The notes: a model not told the origin generated them from the sequence alone. A DNA stretch of 37,270 nucleotides from Deltaproteobacteria bacterium RIFCSPLOWO2_12_FULL_60_19 (GCA_001798595.1 MGSS01000152.1:13397-50666), one strand, 5' to 3'. Shown: positions 1 to 7,420, numbered from the stretch's first letter. Numbers and translations are program-made.

Positions 1-966
1 GTCGCCGACCGGGAGAACCCCGAGCCTCTCCCTCCCCTGCGCATCGACGAGCCGACGATCGCGATGATCTTCAGCTCCAACAACTCTCCGTGGGCCGGGC
101 GCGAGGGAGATTTCGTCACCTCGCGCAAGCTGCGCGAGCGGCTCGTTTACGAACAGCGCAAAAACGTCAGCCTCCGCATCGAAGAGACCGACTCGCCGGA
201 CGCCTTTCGAGTCACCGGGCGGGGCGAGTTCCAGCTCGCGATCGTGATCGAAACGATGCGCCGCGAAGGCTACGAGCTGCAGGTATCGAAACCGACCGTC
301 ATCACCCGCGAGAGCGGCGGCGTGGTCCAGGAGCCGATGGAGCTCTTGTTGATCGACATCCCGGAGGAGCACATCGGCATCGTCTCCCAACTCCTCGCGA
401 CGCGGCGCGGCAAGATGACCAAGATGGTCCACGGCGGCTCGGGCCGGGTGCGGCTGGAATTCTCCGTGCCGTCGCGGGGGCTGATCGGCTTTCGCTCCCG
501 CTTTCTCACCGACACGCGCGGCACGGGCATCATGAACGCGCTGTTCGACGGCTGGGCGCCGTGGCACGGGCCGATCCAGGCGCGGAGCAACGGCGCAATG
601 GTGGCGGACCGCGAAGGCATGACGACGCCGTACGCCGTATTTCATCTCCAGGAGCGCGGCACGCTCTTTATCGCGCCCGGAACGCAGGTGTACGAGGGCA
701 TGGTGGTCGGCGAGTATTCCCGCGACAACGACCTCAACATCAATATCACGCGCGAAAAGAAATTGACCAACATCCGCGCCGCCGGCCGGGACGAGAACAT
801 ATTGATCACGCCCCACCGCGAGATGGGGCTGGAACAGGGCATCGAGTGGATCGGCGACGACGAGTTGGTGGAGGTGACCCCGCAATCGATCCGCCTGCGG
901 AAAAAAATCCTGCGGCAAGCTGGCCGGCCGCGGAGGCGCGGGGAGGAATTGAGTCAAGATCAATGA
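1..966 (+). CDS. typA: Ribosome-associated GTPase TypA/BipA, C-terminal half (5' truncated by window edge)
   Basis: The reading frame is open from base 1 to the TGA at 964-966, so the gene starts outside the window. The visible 321 residues correspond to the end of domain III, domain V and the TypA-specific C-terminal domain of a protein normally about 600 residues long. The GTPase domain is therefore not visible. Recognisable stretches are DEPTIAMIF...SPWAGREG near the start, the SVPSRGLIGFRSRFLTDTRG block in the middle and the basic tail LRKKILRQAGRPRRR. TypA is a translation-factor-like GTPase that binds the ribosome and helps 50S assembly and stress or cold adaptation (known for the family). 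It converges on the lyase gene ending at 980, with only 13 bases between the stops and no obvious terminator hairpin. Confidence 0.95.
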   Translation, partial: VADRENPEPLPPLRIDEPTIAMIFSSNNSPWAGREGDFVTSRKLRERLVYEQRKNVSLRIEETDSPDAFRVTGRGEFQLAIVIETMRREGYELQVSKPTVITRESGGVVQEPMELLLIDIPEEHIGIVSQLLATRRGKMTKMVHGGSGRVRLEFSVPSRGLIGFRSRFLTDTRGTGIMNALFDGWAPWHGPIQARSNGAMVADREGMTTPYAVFHLQERGTLFIAPGTQVYEGMVVGEYSRDNDLNINITREKKLTNIRAAGRDENILITPHREMGLEQGIEWIGDDELVEVTPQSIRLRKKILRQAGRPRRRGEELSQDQ

Positions 967-979
967 CGGGTGCGGACTC

Positions 980-1879
980 TTAACTTGGCGTAAAGCGAGC
1001 CTCCAGCTCCATATAATCCCGCAGACCCAAAAGCTCGTTGTAGTCTTTGAGGGTGGCCATCCGGTCGCCGATGGCGGTGGTGCACCAGTCTCTTTTTAAA
1101 ACCTGAAGCATGTCGGCGACCGCCTTGACCACCGTATAACGGATCGAATTGCAGGAGCCTATGACGAAGCCCATCTCGCGGACCTCGTCGATGGTGGCGT
1201 TGCCGGCGCCGATGACCTCGTCGGAAAACATGAGTGAGACGGGCGCCTTGACTTCGCGTCCGATACGGCCGAGCGCATTGAGCGTTTGCTCCCGCTTGCC
1301 CTTCTCGCGCGACCAGCGCAGCGCGATCGAGATCAGGTCGGCGCCGGCCGCCGCGTAGGCGTTGGCCCGCTTGATGGCTTCGTCGAGACCGAGCGATTCT
1401 TCGGCGTCCGTTCGCGTCCCGATCACGAAATCCTTGTCCTCCCGCGCGTGAACCGCGGCTTCGATTCTCTTCGCGTGCTCCTCGACCGGGACCACGCGCG
1501 TGGCGCCCTCGATGAGGGCGCATTTTTTCGGCCAGGCCTGGTCTTCGAATGAGAGGCCGGCGAGCCCGGCCCGCTCGAATTCCCGCACCGTGCGGATAAT
1601 GCCCAACGGGCCGCTCAAGAAGCCCGTGTCGGCATCGACCATCAAAGGGATATTGACCGCCGCCGCTACGTTGCGGGCATGATTCACGACTTCCATGAGA
1701 CTCAGAAAACCCAAGTCCGGCATCCCAAGCAGGCTCGCCGTCGTGGCGTTGCCGAGCAGCTTGACCGCCGGAAATCCCGCCTGCTCGACCAGCCGGGCGG
1801 TCATGGCATCGTAGGCCCCCGGCGCTATAAAAAACTCTTTCCGCGCCAGCAGCTCCCTTAACTTTCTCGCCTTCGACAT
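980..1879 (-). CDS. Isocitrate lyase/PEP mutase-family carboxylic acid lyase (2,3-dimethylmalate lyase-like?)
   Basis: 299 residues, the usual length for the bacterial PEPM/ICL subfamily of TIM-barrel lyases. Visible motifs are APGAYDAMTARL at the N-terminus, the Mg-binding DADTG at about residue 83, SFEDQ, and the catalytic-loop sequence WPKKCALIEG. The loop keeps the catalytic Cys that marks C-C lyases, but the usual GH after it is replaced by AL. The ATG at 1879 is chosen because AGGAGAG sits just upstream; the longer open frame to 1984 has no support. It is the last gene of a four-gene minus-strand operon, 22 bases after the binding-protein gene. Family members cleave 2-methylisocitrate, 2,3-dimethylmalate, oxaloacetate or phosphonates. 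Co-operonic aconitase-type subunits favour a branched hydroxy-diacid substrate (inference); the exact substrate is unknown. Confidence 0.85.
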   Translation of the reverse strand: MSKARKLRELLARKEFFIAPGAYDAMTARLVEQAGFPAVKLLGNATTASLLGMPDLGFLSLMEVVNHARNVAAAVNIPLMVDADTGFLSGPLGIIRTVREFERAGLAGLSFEDQAWPKKCALIEGATRVVPVEEHAKRIEAAVHAREDKDFVIGTRTDAEESLGLDEAIKRANAYAAAGADLISIALRWSREKGKREQTLNALGRIGREVKAPVSLMFSDEVIGAGNATIDEVREMGFVIGSCNSIRYTVVKAVADMLQVLKRDWCTTAIGDRMATLKDYNELLGLRDYMELEARFTPS

Positions 1880-1901
1880 ATGGCTCTCCTCTGTATCAGC
1901 G

Positions 1902-2924
1902 CTACTTTTTGCCGAATATCCCTTGAAACTCTTTGTAAAGCCGGTCGTAGCTCCGGGCCAGCGCGAGATTGCTGGGATGAACATTCAGTCCATCGACCAG
2001 CCTGGGCGGATTGGGTTTGACGTCGGGCCGCATCGAGATGCGCCGCGACTCGGTAACCTCCGTCTGTCCTTCCCGCGAGAGCGCAAAATCGATCAAGAGT
2101 CGCGCCGCGTTGGGGTGCGGGGCTTTGTCCGCCAGGCCGACCAGATAGAGGAATCCGATCACCGGGTCGCTGCGCACCCACTCGACGGGAGCGCCCTTGG
2201 ACTTGAGATCCTCGATACGCGGGGCGTAGAGCGATATGCCGATCGGGTGCTCGCCCGCCGCGACGAGCTGGGCCATCAATGTGTGGCCCTCCCACATGGT
2301 CGGCCTCTGTTCGGCCAGCCGGCGCATGTATCTGAGCCCGTTTTCCCTGCCCATGACCTCCAGCATGTTGGCGAACCATTCGGTCTCCTCCCGGTCGATC
2401 ACCATTTGCCCCTTCCATTTCGGGTTGAGGAGATCTTCCCAATTTTTAATTTCGCCAGGTTTTACGAACTTCGTGTTGTAGGCGATAATAGAGGTTTGAA
2501 CGTACATGGTGGCCCATCGGCCGTCGGGATCCTTGAACCCTTTTGGATAAGCTTGACTCTCGGGAGAAAGATATTTTGTGAACACCCCTTTATCCAGCAT
2601 GACCTGGGCCGGAAAGCCGCGCGCCTGAATCACGTCCGCGGTGTGCTTGCCCGCCTGCCTCTCCGTCAGGACGCGCGTCATGAGTTTTTCCGCGCCCTCC
2701 CTCAGATGATTGACCTTGATGAAAGGGTATTTGCCGTTGAACTTCTTGATGAAGCCCGCGACATCGGAGACGCTGAAGCCGCCGTAAAAGACCACCTCGC
2801 CCTCTTTTTTGGCCGCTTCGATCATCCGGTCCCGTTCCGACTGCCCTTCGGTAGGCGCCGGGAAGGCGAACAGCGAGGCGATAAAGATGGCGATGAGCGA
2901 CCCTGCGGTGATTTTTCTGTTCAT
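1902..2924 (-). CDS. Periplasmic ABC-type substrate-binding protein (iron/Fbp-type fold)
   Basis: 340 residues with a clear Sec signal peptide: MNRK, then a hydrophobic run, then AFPAPTEGQ around residues 20-28. The mature part begins ERDRMIEAAKKEGEVVFYGG, typical of the Fe(3+)/AfuA-like family of extracellular solute-binding proteins, with conserved ADVIQARG and YAPRIEDL-type segments. No permease or ATPase is nearby, so it is a stand-alone binding protein inside an enzyme operon. It lies 23 bases after the small dehydratase subunit and 22 bases before the lyase. Despite the 'iron' family name, many members bind organic acids or phosphate esters. In this operon it probably captures the substrate of the encoded dehydratase and lyase (inference). 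The ATG at 2924 has AAGGA about ten bases upstream. Confidence 0.85.
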   Translation of the reverse strand: MNRKITAGSLIAIFIASLFAFPAPTEGQSERDRMIEAAKKEGEVVFYGGFSVSDVAGFIKKFNGKYPFIKVNHLREGAEKLMTRVLTERQAGKHTADVIQARGFPAQVMLDKGVFTKYLSPESQAYPKGFKDPDGRWATMYVQTSIIAYNTKFVKPGEIKNWEDLLNPKWKGQMVIDREETEWFANMLEVMGRENGLRYMRRLAEQRPTMWEGHTLMAQLVAAGEHPIGISLYAPRIEDLKSKGAPVEWVRSDPVIGFLYLVGLADKAPHPNAARLLIDFALSREGQTEVTESRRISMRPDVKPNPPRLVDGLNVHPSNLALARSYDRLYKEFQGIFGKK

Positions 2925-2947
2925 AGGCGCGGTTTCCTTTTCGACGC

Positions 2948-3409
2948 TTACTTGAGCTGTCCGCCGTTCTTCAAATAGGGCATCAGTCCGCCTTTTGCGA
3001 GAATCTGCAGGGCGAAGTCGGGAAGCGTATCGCCCCGCAGCGTTTGGCCGGAGCGGAGGTTCCGGACGCTTCCGGCGACGTAATCCACCTCTATCTCATC
3101 GCCTTCGCTTACGGCCGCCGCTATGCCGCCGCACTCCATCGCGGGAACGCCGATGTTGATCAGGGTTCTAAGAAAAATATTGGAAATCGACTCTGCCACG
3201 ACTCCGGCGATTCCCGCTTCCTTAAGCGACCTGGGCGCGTGCTCATCGCTGGCGCCCATGCCGAAGAATTTGCCTGCGATCAGAATATCCCCCGGCTTGA
3301 CCTTGTTCTTGAATTCCGGATCGACGCCGCTCATGACTCCGTCGATGTTTCCGGAATCGATGGAGTCGCCGAATTTCCAGATGCGTCCTTTAACCGCCAA
3401 TGCGCTCAT
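2948..3409 (-). CDS. Aconitase-family small (swivel) subunit, LeuD/DmdB-like
   Basis: 153 residues, the length of free-standing 3-isopropylmalate dehydratase-type small subunits. The swivel-domain loop appears as GKFFGMGASDEHAPRSL, where classical LeuD has FGCGSSREHAP. Near the N-terminus FGDSIDSGNIDG replaces the usual FGDNVDTD. These departures argue against leucine biosynthesis. The ATG at 3409 is preferred over a GTG at 3427 because AGGAG precedes it at good spacing. The gene follows the large subunit by 14 bases, so the two should form one heterodimeric [4Fe-4S] hydro-lyase. The family includes isopropylmalate, homoaconitate, methylaconitate and 2,3-dimethylmalate dehydratases; the lyase downstream in the operon makes the last an attractive but unproven assignment. 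Confidence 0.85.
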   Translation of the reverse strand: MSALAVKGRIWKFGDSIDSGNIDGVMSGVDPEFKNKVKPGDILIAGKFFGMGASDEHAPRSLKEAGIAGVVAESISNIFLRTLINIGVPAMECGGIAAAVSEGDEIEVDYVAGSVRNLRSGQTLRGDTLPDFALQILAKGGLMPYLKNGGQLK

Positions 3410-3423
3410 CGTAAGCTCCTGTT

Positions 3424-4701
3424 TCACAGATAGTCTCTAGGGTCGGTGATTTGGCCGGCGACCGCGGAAGCGGCGACCGTGGCGGCATTGCTGAGAAATA
3501 CGCTCGACTCTTTGGGACCCATTCTTCCCCGATAGTTGCGGTTGCCCGACGAGACGCAAACTTCTCCCGCCGAAAGAGAAGGCCTGACGCAGAGGCCGCA
3601 TTCGGAGCCGGTCACGACCGCGTCGGCCTGCTGAAAAATCTCCAACAGCCCTTCCTTTTCGGCGAGGCGATAGGCCATGAAAGAGGCGGGCGTGATGATC
3701 AGCCGCACGCCGGGTTTGACCTTTCGGCCGCGCAAGATCTCGGCCGCCATCCTGAGGTCTTCGATCCTGGCGTTCGTGCAGGTGCCGATAAAGCCTTGAT
3801 GGATTTTGACTCCCTTGAATTCGCCGACCGGATGGGCGTTGGCGGGGTACTCCGGCGCCGCCACCTGCGGCTCGATTTGTCCCAGGTCCACGGGGTGGAC
3901 TTGCTCGTAGCGCGCGCCGGGGTCGCTCGCCACGGGGGAGAACTCGCCGGCGCCGATTTCACTGGCGTAGGCGGCCGTGCGCTCGTCGGGAGGAATGATG
4001 GCGTTGACCGCGATCATCTCGACCGCCATGTTGCAGATCGTCAGCCGGCTCTCGATAGAGACTTCTTGGATTCCCGGTCCGCTGTATTCCAAAGTCCGGT
4101 TGATAGCGCCTTTGTACCCGATCTTGCCCGCCACCCAGAGCACGATATCCTTCCCGACCACGAACGGCCCGGGCGCGCCGGTCAAATCAAAGCGTATCGT
4201 CGCCGGAACCTTGAGCCAGATTTGGCCCGTGGCCAAAACTCCGACCGTTTCGGTAAATCCTATGCCCGTGGCGAACGCGCCGAGGGCGCCGTAGGTGCAG
4301 GTATGCGAATCGCCTCCGACGATGAACTCACCGGGCGTTACATGGCCGTGTTCCACCATAACGTTGTGGCCGATGCCGCCGTCCTCTCCGGCGTGGAGTA
4401 CGGCGCGCTGCTCCCGCGCGAAGTCGCGCGCTCTGTCCTGGCCTTCGGACCGCCTCTCGGTGCGCGGCGGCTGCTCGTCCAGATTGACGACGATATTCTT
4501 GCCGTTCCACACGTTTCGTTTTCCCATGCTTTCGAGGACTTCCAGTAGGACTCCATAGAGCCCCTTGGCGTCTTCCTTCTTCGAGAAGCGCAAATCTTTT
4601 ATGTACAGCTTGTCCACGTTGGCGACGACGATGTCTCCGGCGCCGACGCTGTCGCGATTTGCCGCTCGCGCGATGATCTTCTCTGTAATGGTCATTCCCA
4701 T
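3424..4701 (-). CDS. Aconitase-family large subunit, LeuC/HacA/DmdA-like dehydratase
   Basis: 425 residues, matching the archaeal-type LeuC/HacA length. Iron-sulfur ligands are visible as GTCTNARIEDL (first Cys) and GSECGLC (Cys-x-x-Cys), followed by EVCVSSGNRNYRGRMG, the conserved aconitase-superfamily tail. GDSHTCTYGALGAFATGIG is also diagnostic. The start is set at the ATG at 4701 (MGMTITEK), with GGGAG upstream; the open frame continues to 5013 but that part crosses the promoter and is not coding. It is the first gene of the operon, 58 bases below a good promoter. The expected reaction is reversible dehydration/hydration of a hydroxy-diacid, together with the small subunit. A leucine-pathway role is unlikely because leuA and leuB are absent and a lyase is present. 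Confidence 0.88.
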   Translation of the reverse strand: MGMTITEKIIARAANRDSVGAGDIVVANVDKLYIKDLRFSKKEDAKGLYGVLLEVLESMGKRNVWNGKNIVVNLDEQPPRTERRSEGQDRARDFAREQRAVLHAGEDGGIGHNVMVEHGHVTPGEFIVGGDSHTCTYGALGAFATGIGFTETVGVLATGQIWLKVPATIRFDLTGAPGPFVVGKDIVLWVAGKIGYKGAINRTLEYSGPGIQEVSIESRLTICNMAVEMIAVNAIIPPDERTAAYASEIGAGEFSPVASDPGARYEQVHPVDLGQIEPQVAAPEYPANAHPVGEFKGVKIHQGFIGTCTNARIEDLRMAAEILRGRKVKPGVRLIITPASFMAYRLAEKEGLLEIFQQADAVVTGSECGLCVRPSLSAGEVCVSSGNRNYRGRMGPKESSVFLSNAATVAASAVAGQITDPRDYL

Positions 4702-4758
4702 AAAGCGCTCCCGGGCGATTGAATGGCTTTCCGAAAGCCCGGCTAAGGGCTGGTGGCG

Positions 4759-4787
4759 ATCATAGTAAGCGGGTACCGAGCCGTCAA
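4759..4787 (-). promoter_or_regulatory. Sigma70-type promoter of the dehydratase-lyase operon
   Basis: On the minus strand TTGACG (4787-4782) and TATGAT (4764-4759) are separated by exactly 17 bases, close to consensus. The start codon of the large-subunit gene lies 58 bases below the -10 box. The leader contains short GC-rich inverted repeats (4715-4755), which could pause or fold but show no clear attenuator. Confidence 0.65.
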
Positions 4788-4874
4788 CCTTTGCGCCTTG
4801 GATAATCGCGTGGCGGGGGCAAATGCCGGCGCAAAGAAACCCATGCGCAAGGGAAAAAAGAGCTCCGGAGACGG

Positions 4875-4903
4875 TTGACTTGGCAGTGTAACCCCAATAG
4901 GCT
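4875..4903 (+). promoter_or_regulatory. Possible promoter of the dienelactone hydrolase gene
   Basis: TTGACT at 4875-4880 is followed after 17 bases by TAGGCT, a weak -10 box. It lies about 35 bases upstream of the ATG at 4937 and diverges from the operon promoter at 4759-4787. The poor -10 box makes it tentative. Confidence 0.35.
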
Positions 4904-4936
4904 GCGTTTGAAAATTCAAAGAACAGGGAGGTAGCC

Positions 4937-5695
4937 ATGTACACGACCGATAAATACGAAGGCATGACGGCGGAGACCGTCACCATGCAGGGCGCCAAAG
5001 GGGGCAAGATCAACGCTTACTTCGCCAAGCCGCTGGGCGAGGGCCGCTTTCCGGGAATGGTCCTGATTCACCATGCTCCCGGCTGGGATGAATGGTACAA
5101 AGAGTGCACTCGCCGGTTCGCCCACCACGGCTACCTGACGATTTCACCCAATCTCTATTTTCGCGACGGCCACGGCACCCCAGAAGACGTCGGCGCCAAG
5201 GTGCGCGCCGCGGGCGGCGTCGCGGACGAGCAGGTCCTGGGCGACCTCGAAGGGGCGATGCAGTTCCTGCGCGCGCAATCCAATCTCAACGGGAAGATCG
5301 GCGTCTTCGGCACCTGCTCCGGCGGCCGCCACGGGTTTCTCGCGGCCTGCCGCCTCAAAGGCGTCAGCGCGCTGGTCGAGTGCTGGGGCGGGCGCGTCGC
5401 GGCGTCGAAGGAAGAGCTTACGGCCAAGCAGCCGGTCGCGGCGATCGATTACACCAAAGATCTCTCCTGCCCGATGATCGGGCTTTTCGGCAACGACGAC
5501 AAAAGCCCGTCGCCCGAGCAGGTCAACAAACATGAAGAGGAACTGAAAAAGCACGGCAAAAACTATGAGTTCCATCGCTACGACGGCGCGGGCCACGGCT
5601 TTTTCTACTACGACCGCCCGGCCTACCGGCAGGAGCAGGCGGTGGACGGCTGGAAAAAGATCTGGGCGTTTCTGCCGAAGCATCTCGGCGCATGA
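4937..5695 (+). CDS. Dienelactone hydrolase family protein
   Basis: 252 residues, an alpha/beta-hydrolase of the dienelactone hydrolase (carboxymethylenebutenolidase) family. The Cys nucleophile sits in GTCSGG (Cys127), the acid in GNDDKSPSPE (Asp187/188) and the His in GAGHGFF (His220), so the triad is complete. No signal peptide is seen, so the product is cytoplasmic. The ATG at 4937 follows GGGAGG with a six-base gap. Family members hydrolyse dienelactones in chlorocatechol breakdown or other small esters and lactones; the actual substrate cannot be read from sequence. It is transcribed away from the dehydratase operon and lies 116 bases before a small DUF6295-type gene. Confidence 0.9.
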   Translation: MYTTDKYEGMTAETVTMQGAKGGKINAYFAKPLGEGRFPGMVLIHHAPGWDEWYKECTRRFAHHGYLTISPNLYFRDGHGTPEDVGAKVRAAGGVADEQVLGDLEGAMQFLRAQSNLNGKIGVFGTCSGGRHGFLAACRLKGVSALVECWGGRVAASKEELTAKQPVAAIDYTKDLSCPMIGLFGNDDKSPSPEQVNKHEEELKKHGKNYEFHRYDGAGHGFFYYDRPAYRQEQAVDGWKKIWAFLPKHLGA

Positions 5696-5703
5696 TGGTA
5701 AAA

Positions 5704-5796
5704 TGCCGTGATCGTGCTCGTGGCTCGTGCTCGCGAGAAGGAGTCGAACACGAACACGAAAGTCCAGAGGACCACTTCGAAGTAACACGAACACGT
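5704..5796. repeat. Stuttered-word intergenic element (ACACGAACACGA / CGTGCTCGTG)
   Basis: The left part repeats CGTGCTCGTG-like words and the right part repeats their near-complement CACGAACACGA, giving an imperfect palindrome between two genes. A related element with the same words lies at 16240-16322. Confidence 0.6.
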
Positions 5797-5811
5797 TTTT
5801 AGGAGGCTAAG

Positions 5812-6102
5812 ATGTGCACGATGATCGCCAAGCAGATAAAGATCGCGGGCAGCGGCAAAGCGGCGGATAGCTGGTTCAAGGTGGCCGAGGCCAATGTCTC
5901 CTATGACCACCCCTACGAGGTTCCGCTGGAGCACGCGCTCAACATCGACTTCGTCAATGAAGCGCAGGGGCCCGGCGCGCGCGTCGCCGTGGAACTCGAC
6001 GTCGCCTCGGCGCGCAGGCTCGTGCAAACTATCCTGGATGTCTTAAAGCAGGCCGAGACCGGCGGCCATTTAGATGAGGCGGATCGCGCCGAGGGCCGGT
6101 GA
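5812..6102 (+). CDS. Small DUF6295-type conserved protein
   Basis: 96 residues starting MCTMIAKQIKIAGSGKA, with later blocks SYDHPYEVPLEHALNIDF and ARVAVELDVASARRL. This pattern matches my memory of the uncharacterised DUF6295 family, small cytoplasmic proteins of unknown function; no catalytic residues are evident. The ATG is preceded by AGGAGG at good spacing. The last 42 codons are duplicated at 6912-7037, on the other side of an inserted toxin-antitoxin pair. The family name is from memory and should be confirmed with a profile search; the coding status is well supported by that mostly synonymous duplicate. Confidence 0.75.
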   Translation: MCTMIAKQIKIAGSGKAADSWFKVAEANVSYDHPYEVPLEHALNIDFVNEAQGPGARVAVELDVASARRLVQTILDVLKQAETGGHLDEADRAEGR

Positions 6103-6127
6103 AAGAGATAAGAGCGCTCGCCCGCTC

Positions 6128-6562
6128 TTAGCCGACCCAAACAACATCCAATTTCATCTGCTCCGCAGCATCGCGCTGCCTGCCGTCACCGGTGACGAAT
6201 GGGATGTGAATTCCGGAAGTCCCCTGAAAGGCCATCAAGGATGCGATGTGAATGGCATCCAAGGACCTTAGTCGGAGGCTTCCTTGAACGACCTCTTCAG
6301 CCCGGCTTAGGACCATCGCGCCAACTTCGACCAACTCCCACCGTATTCGGTCGTTCCGAACCCTATGCAACGCCGCCGTGAACTTATCGTCCGATAAATC
6401 GCCGTTCTGCCTGCGTCTGCATAACGCGGACATCACTTCGACGGGTGTTATCGCCGAGGACAAGAAGTCATGCCGGCGCAGTAGTGCGGTCACCCGGGAC
6501 GACCCCGGCTCGCTCACGTATCGCTTTACCAGAGCGCTGGTGTCGAAGTAGGCAAATGTCAC
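6128..6562 (-). CDS. vapC: PIN-domain ribonuclease toxin (VapC-like)
   Basis: 144 residues, the normal size of a VapC toxin. The PIN acidic residues are visible: Asp7 in FDTSALVKRY, Glu42 in TPVEVMSAL, Asp102 in RSLDAIHIAS and Asp126 in FVTGDGRQ. Such proteins are Mg-dependent ribonucleases, often cutting tRNA or rRNA, and are neutralised by the antitoxin encoded upstream. The start codon overlaps the antitoxin stop by four bases (ATGA), so translation is coupled. The gene ends 25 bases from the stop of the convergent DUF6295 gene. The pair is regulated by the operator at 6857-6880. Confidence 0.9.
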   Translation of the reverse strand: MTFAYFDTSALVKRYVSEPGSSRVTALLRRHDFLSSAITPVEVMSALCRRRQNGDLSDDKFTAALHRVRNDRIRWELVEVGAMVLSRAEEVVQGSLRLRSLDAIHIASLMAFQGTSGIHIPFVTGDGRQRDAAEQMKLDVVWVG

Positions 6563-6843
6563 CGCTCGTCGCGCTCCTCACTGATCGTCTGCGATAACGG
6601 CTTGCCCTTTATGCGGACCGGCTTCCAGGTCGGCGCCGGCATAGGCCCTCGCTTCAACGCCGGCCGCAATATCCCCTCGGCTTCCAATCGTCGGATGATC
6701 GCCTCCTGATCCTCCTTCGCCTCCAGCGATTTAATCACCGCGATGGGCTTCCCTCGCTCCGTCAAAACCACCTCTTTCCCGGCCTTAACCGCCTTGATCG
6801 CTTTTGAAAACTGATGATTTGCCTCTCTCAAGCCCATACGCAT
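6559..6843 (-). CDS. Phd/YefM-family antitoxin
   Basis: 94 residues. The N-terminal half (MGLREANHQFSKAIKAVKAG, then EVVLTERGKPIAVIK) is the Phd/YefM DNA-binding fold. The C-terminal part (ILRPALKRGPMPAPTW onwards) is the extended, basic and proline-rich toxin-wrapping tail. The ATG at 6843 follows GGGAGG; an in-frame ATG at 6837 is an alternative. It is the first gene of the toxin-antitoxin operon and overlaps the PIN toxin gene by four bases. It probably binds the 24-bp palindrome that covers its own -10 box. Confidence 0.88.
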   Translation of the reverse strand: MRMGLREANHQFSKAIKAVKAGKEVVLTERGKPIAVIKSLEAKEDQEAIIRRLEAEGILRPALKRGPMPAPTWKPVRIKGKPLSQTISEERDER

Positions 6844-6856
6844 GGCCGGCCTCCCT

Positions 6857-6880
6857 TAATGTAGTGACGTAACTACATTA
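6857..6880. promoter_or_regulatory. 24-bp palindromic operator of the toxin-antitoxin operon
   Basis: TAATGTAGT-GACGTA-ACTACATTA is a palindrome with a single mismatched pair near the centre. It lies directly upstream of the antitoxin RBS and its outer TAATGT is the -10 box, as expected for autoregulation by the Phd-like antitoxin. Confidence 0.7.
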
Positions 6881-6903
6881 CAGACTTAGGCTTCTTGAGT
6901 CAA
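6875..6903 (-). promoter_or_regulatory. Promoter of the toxin-antitoxin operon
   Basis: Minus-strand TTGACT (6903-6898), a 17-base spacer and TAATGT (6880-6875). The -10 box is the outer arm of the operator palindrome. The -35 box lies within ten bases of the truncated DUF6295 copy. Confidence 0.7.
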
Positions 6904-6911
6904 ACCCAACC

Positions 6912-7037
6912 GCGCGCGTCGCCGTGGAGCTCGACGTCGCCTCAGCACGCAAGCTCGTACAGACCATCTTGGATGTTCTAAAGCAGGCCGAGACCGGGGG
7001 CCATCTGGAAGAAGCGGATCGCGCCGACAGCCGTTGA
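6912..7037 (+). pseudogene. Truncated 3' copy of the DUF6295-type gene
   Basis: These 126 bases repeat the last 42 codons of the gene at 5812-6102 (bases 5977-6102), including the stop. I count 18 differences; 14 of them are silent, in 13 codons, with four amino-acid changes (R to K, D to E, E to D, G to S). No 5' half, start codon or RBS is present: similarity stops abruptly at 6912. The excess of silent changes says this copy evolved under selection before it was truncated, so it is either an old paralogue or came from a related genome. Confidence 0.8.
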
Positions 7038-7100
7038 CGGGTTGAGGCTACGCAGCCCTGCCCGGAACAGCCTTTATCGCCGTACACTTATTTCAATCCT

Positions 7101-7122
7101 CGCCCGCTCCTCAGAGCGGGCG
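7101..7122. repeat. Perfect 9-bp stem hairpin
   Basis: CGCCCGCTC-CTCA-GAGCGGGCG forms a perfect nine-base stem with a four-base loop. No T-run follows, so it is not a standard terminator. A second small inverted repeat (CGACCAG/CTGGTCG) lies at 7132-7154. Confidence 0.6.
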
Positions 7123-7162
7123 CTACGCGGACGACCAGGATTATAAGCTGGTCGTAAAAAAA

Positions 7163-7420
7163 GTGCCGTTTAAGCTCCAGCGGCCGCGCCACAAGCCAAA
7201 TTTCAACCAGAGCTACCTTGTGGATCAGATCCTCGAAGTGAGAGGGGACGCGCACTCCCGGCCGTATCATGAGCAGAAGGTGAGGGAGCTTCCCGAAGCC
7301 ACCATTTGGATGCTCCTTTCGGAAACCAAGCAGGCCCGCCTTGAAAGCCGGATCCAGACGAGTCCGGCCCGGTACTTCACAGATATCGTCGAGCGCCAGC
7401 TCGGTCACAAGGCGAAATAA
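7163..7420 (+). CDS. Hypothetical protein, possibly a gene remnant
   Basis: 85 residues from a GTG at 7163, but without a Shine-Dalgarno sequence. The frame is open back to 7046 with no ATG, and the residues just upstream (DDQDYKLVVKK) look protein-like, so the real gene may have been longer and lost its 5' end. The composition (charged, helical, e.g. NFNQSYLVDQILEVRGD and LLSETKQARLESRI) looks more natural than the antisense frame. I do not recognise the family. It lies just after the truncated DUF6295 copy, in the accessory zone. Confidence 0.35.
   Translation: MPFKLQRPRHKPNFNQSYLVDQILEVRGDAHSRPYHEQKVRELPEATIWMLLSETKQARLESRIQTSPARYFTDIVERQLGHKAK

Noticed and set aside
3424-4701. Leucine biosynthesis leuCD
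   Set aside because: No leuA or leuB nearby, divergent small-subunit loops and an ICL-family lyase in the operon point to another hydroxy-diacid.
7088-7408. Minus-strand 106-residue frame
   Set aside because: Antisense to the more natural-looking plus-strand frame; no RBS or known motif.
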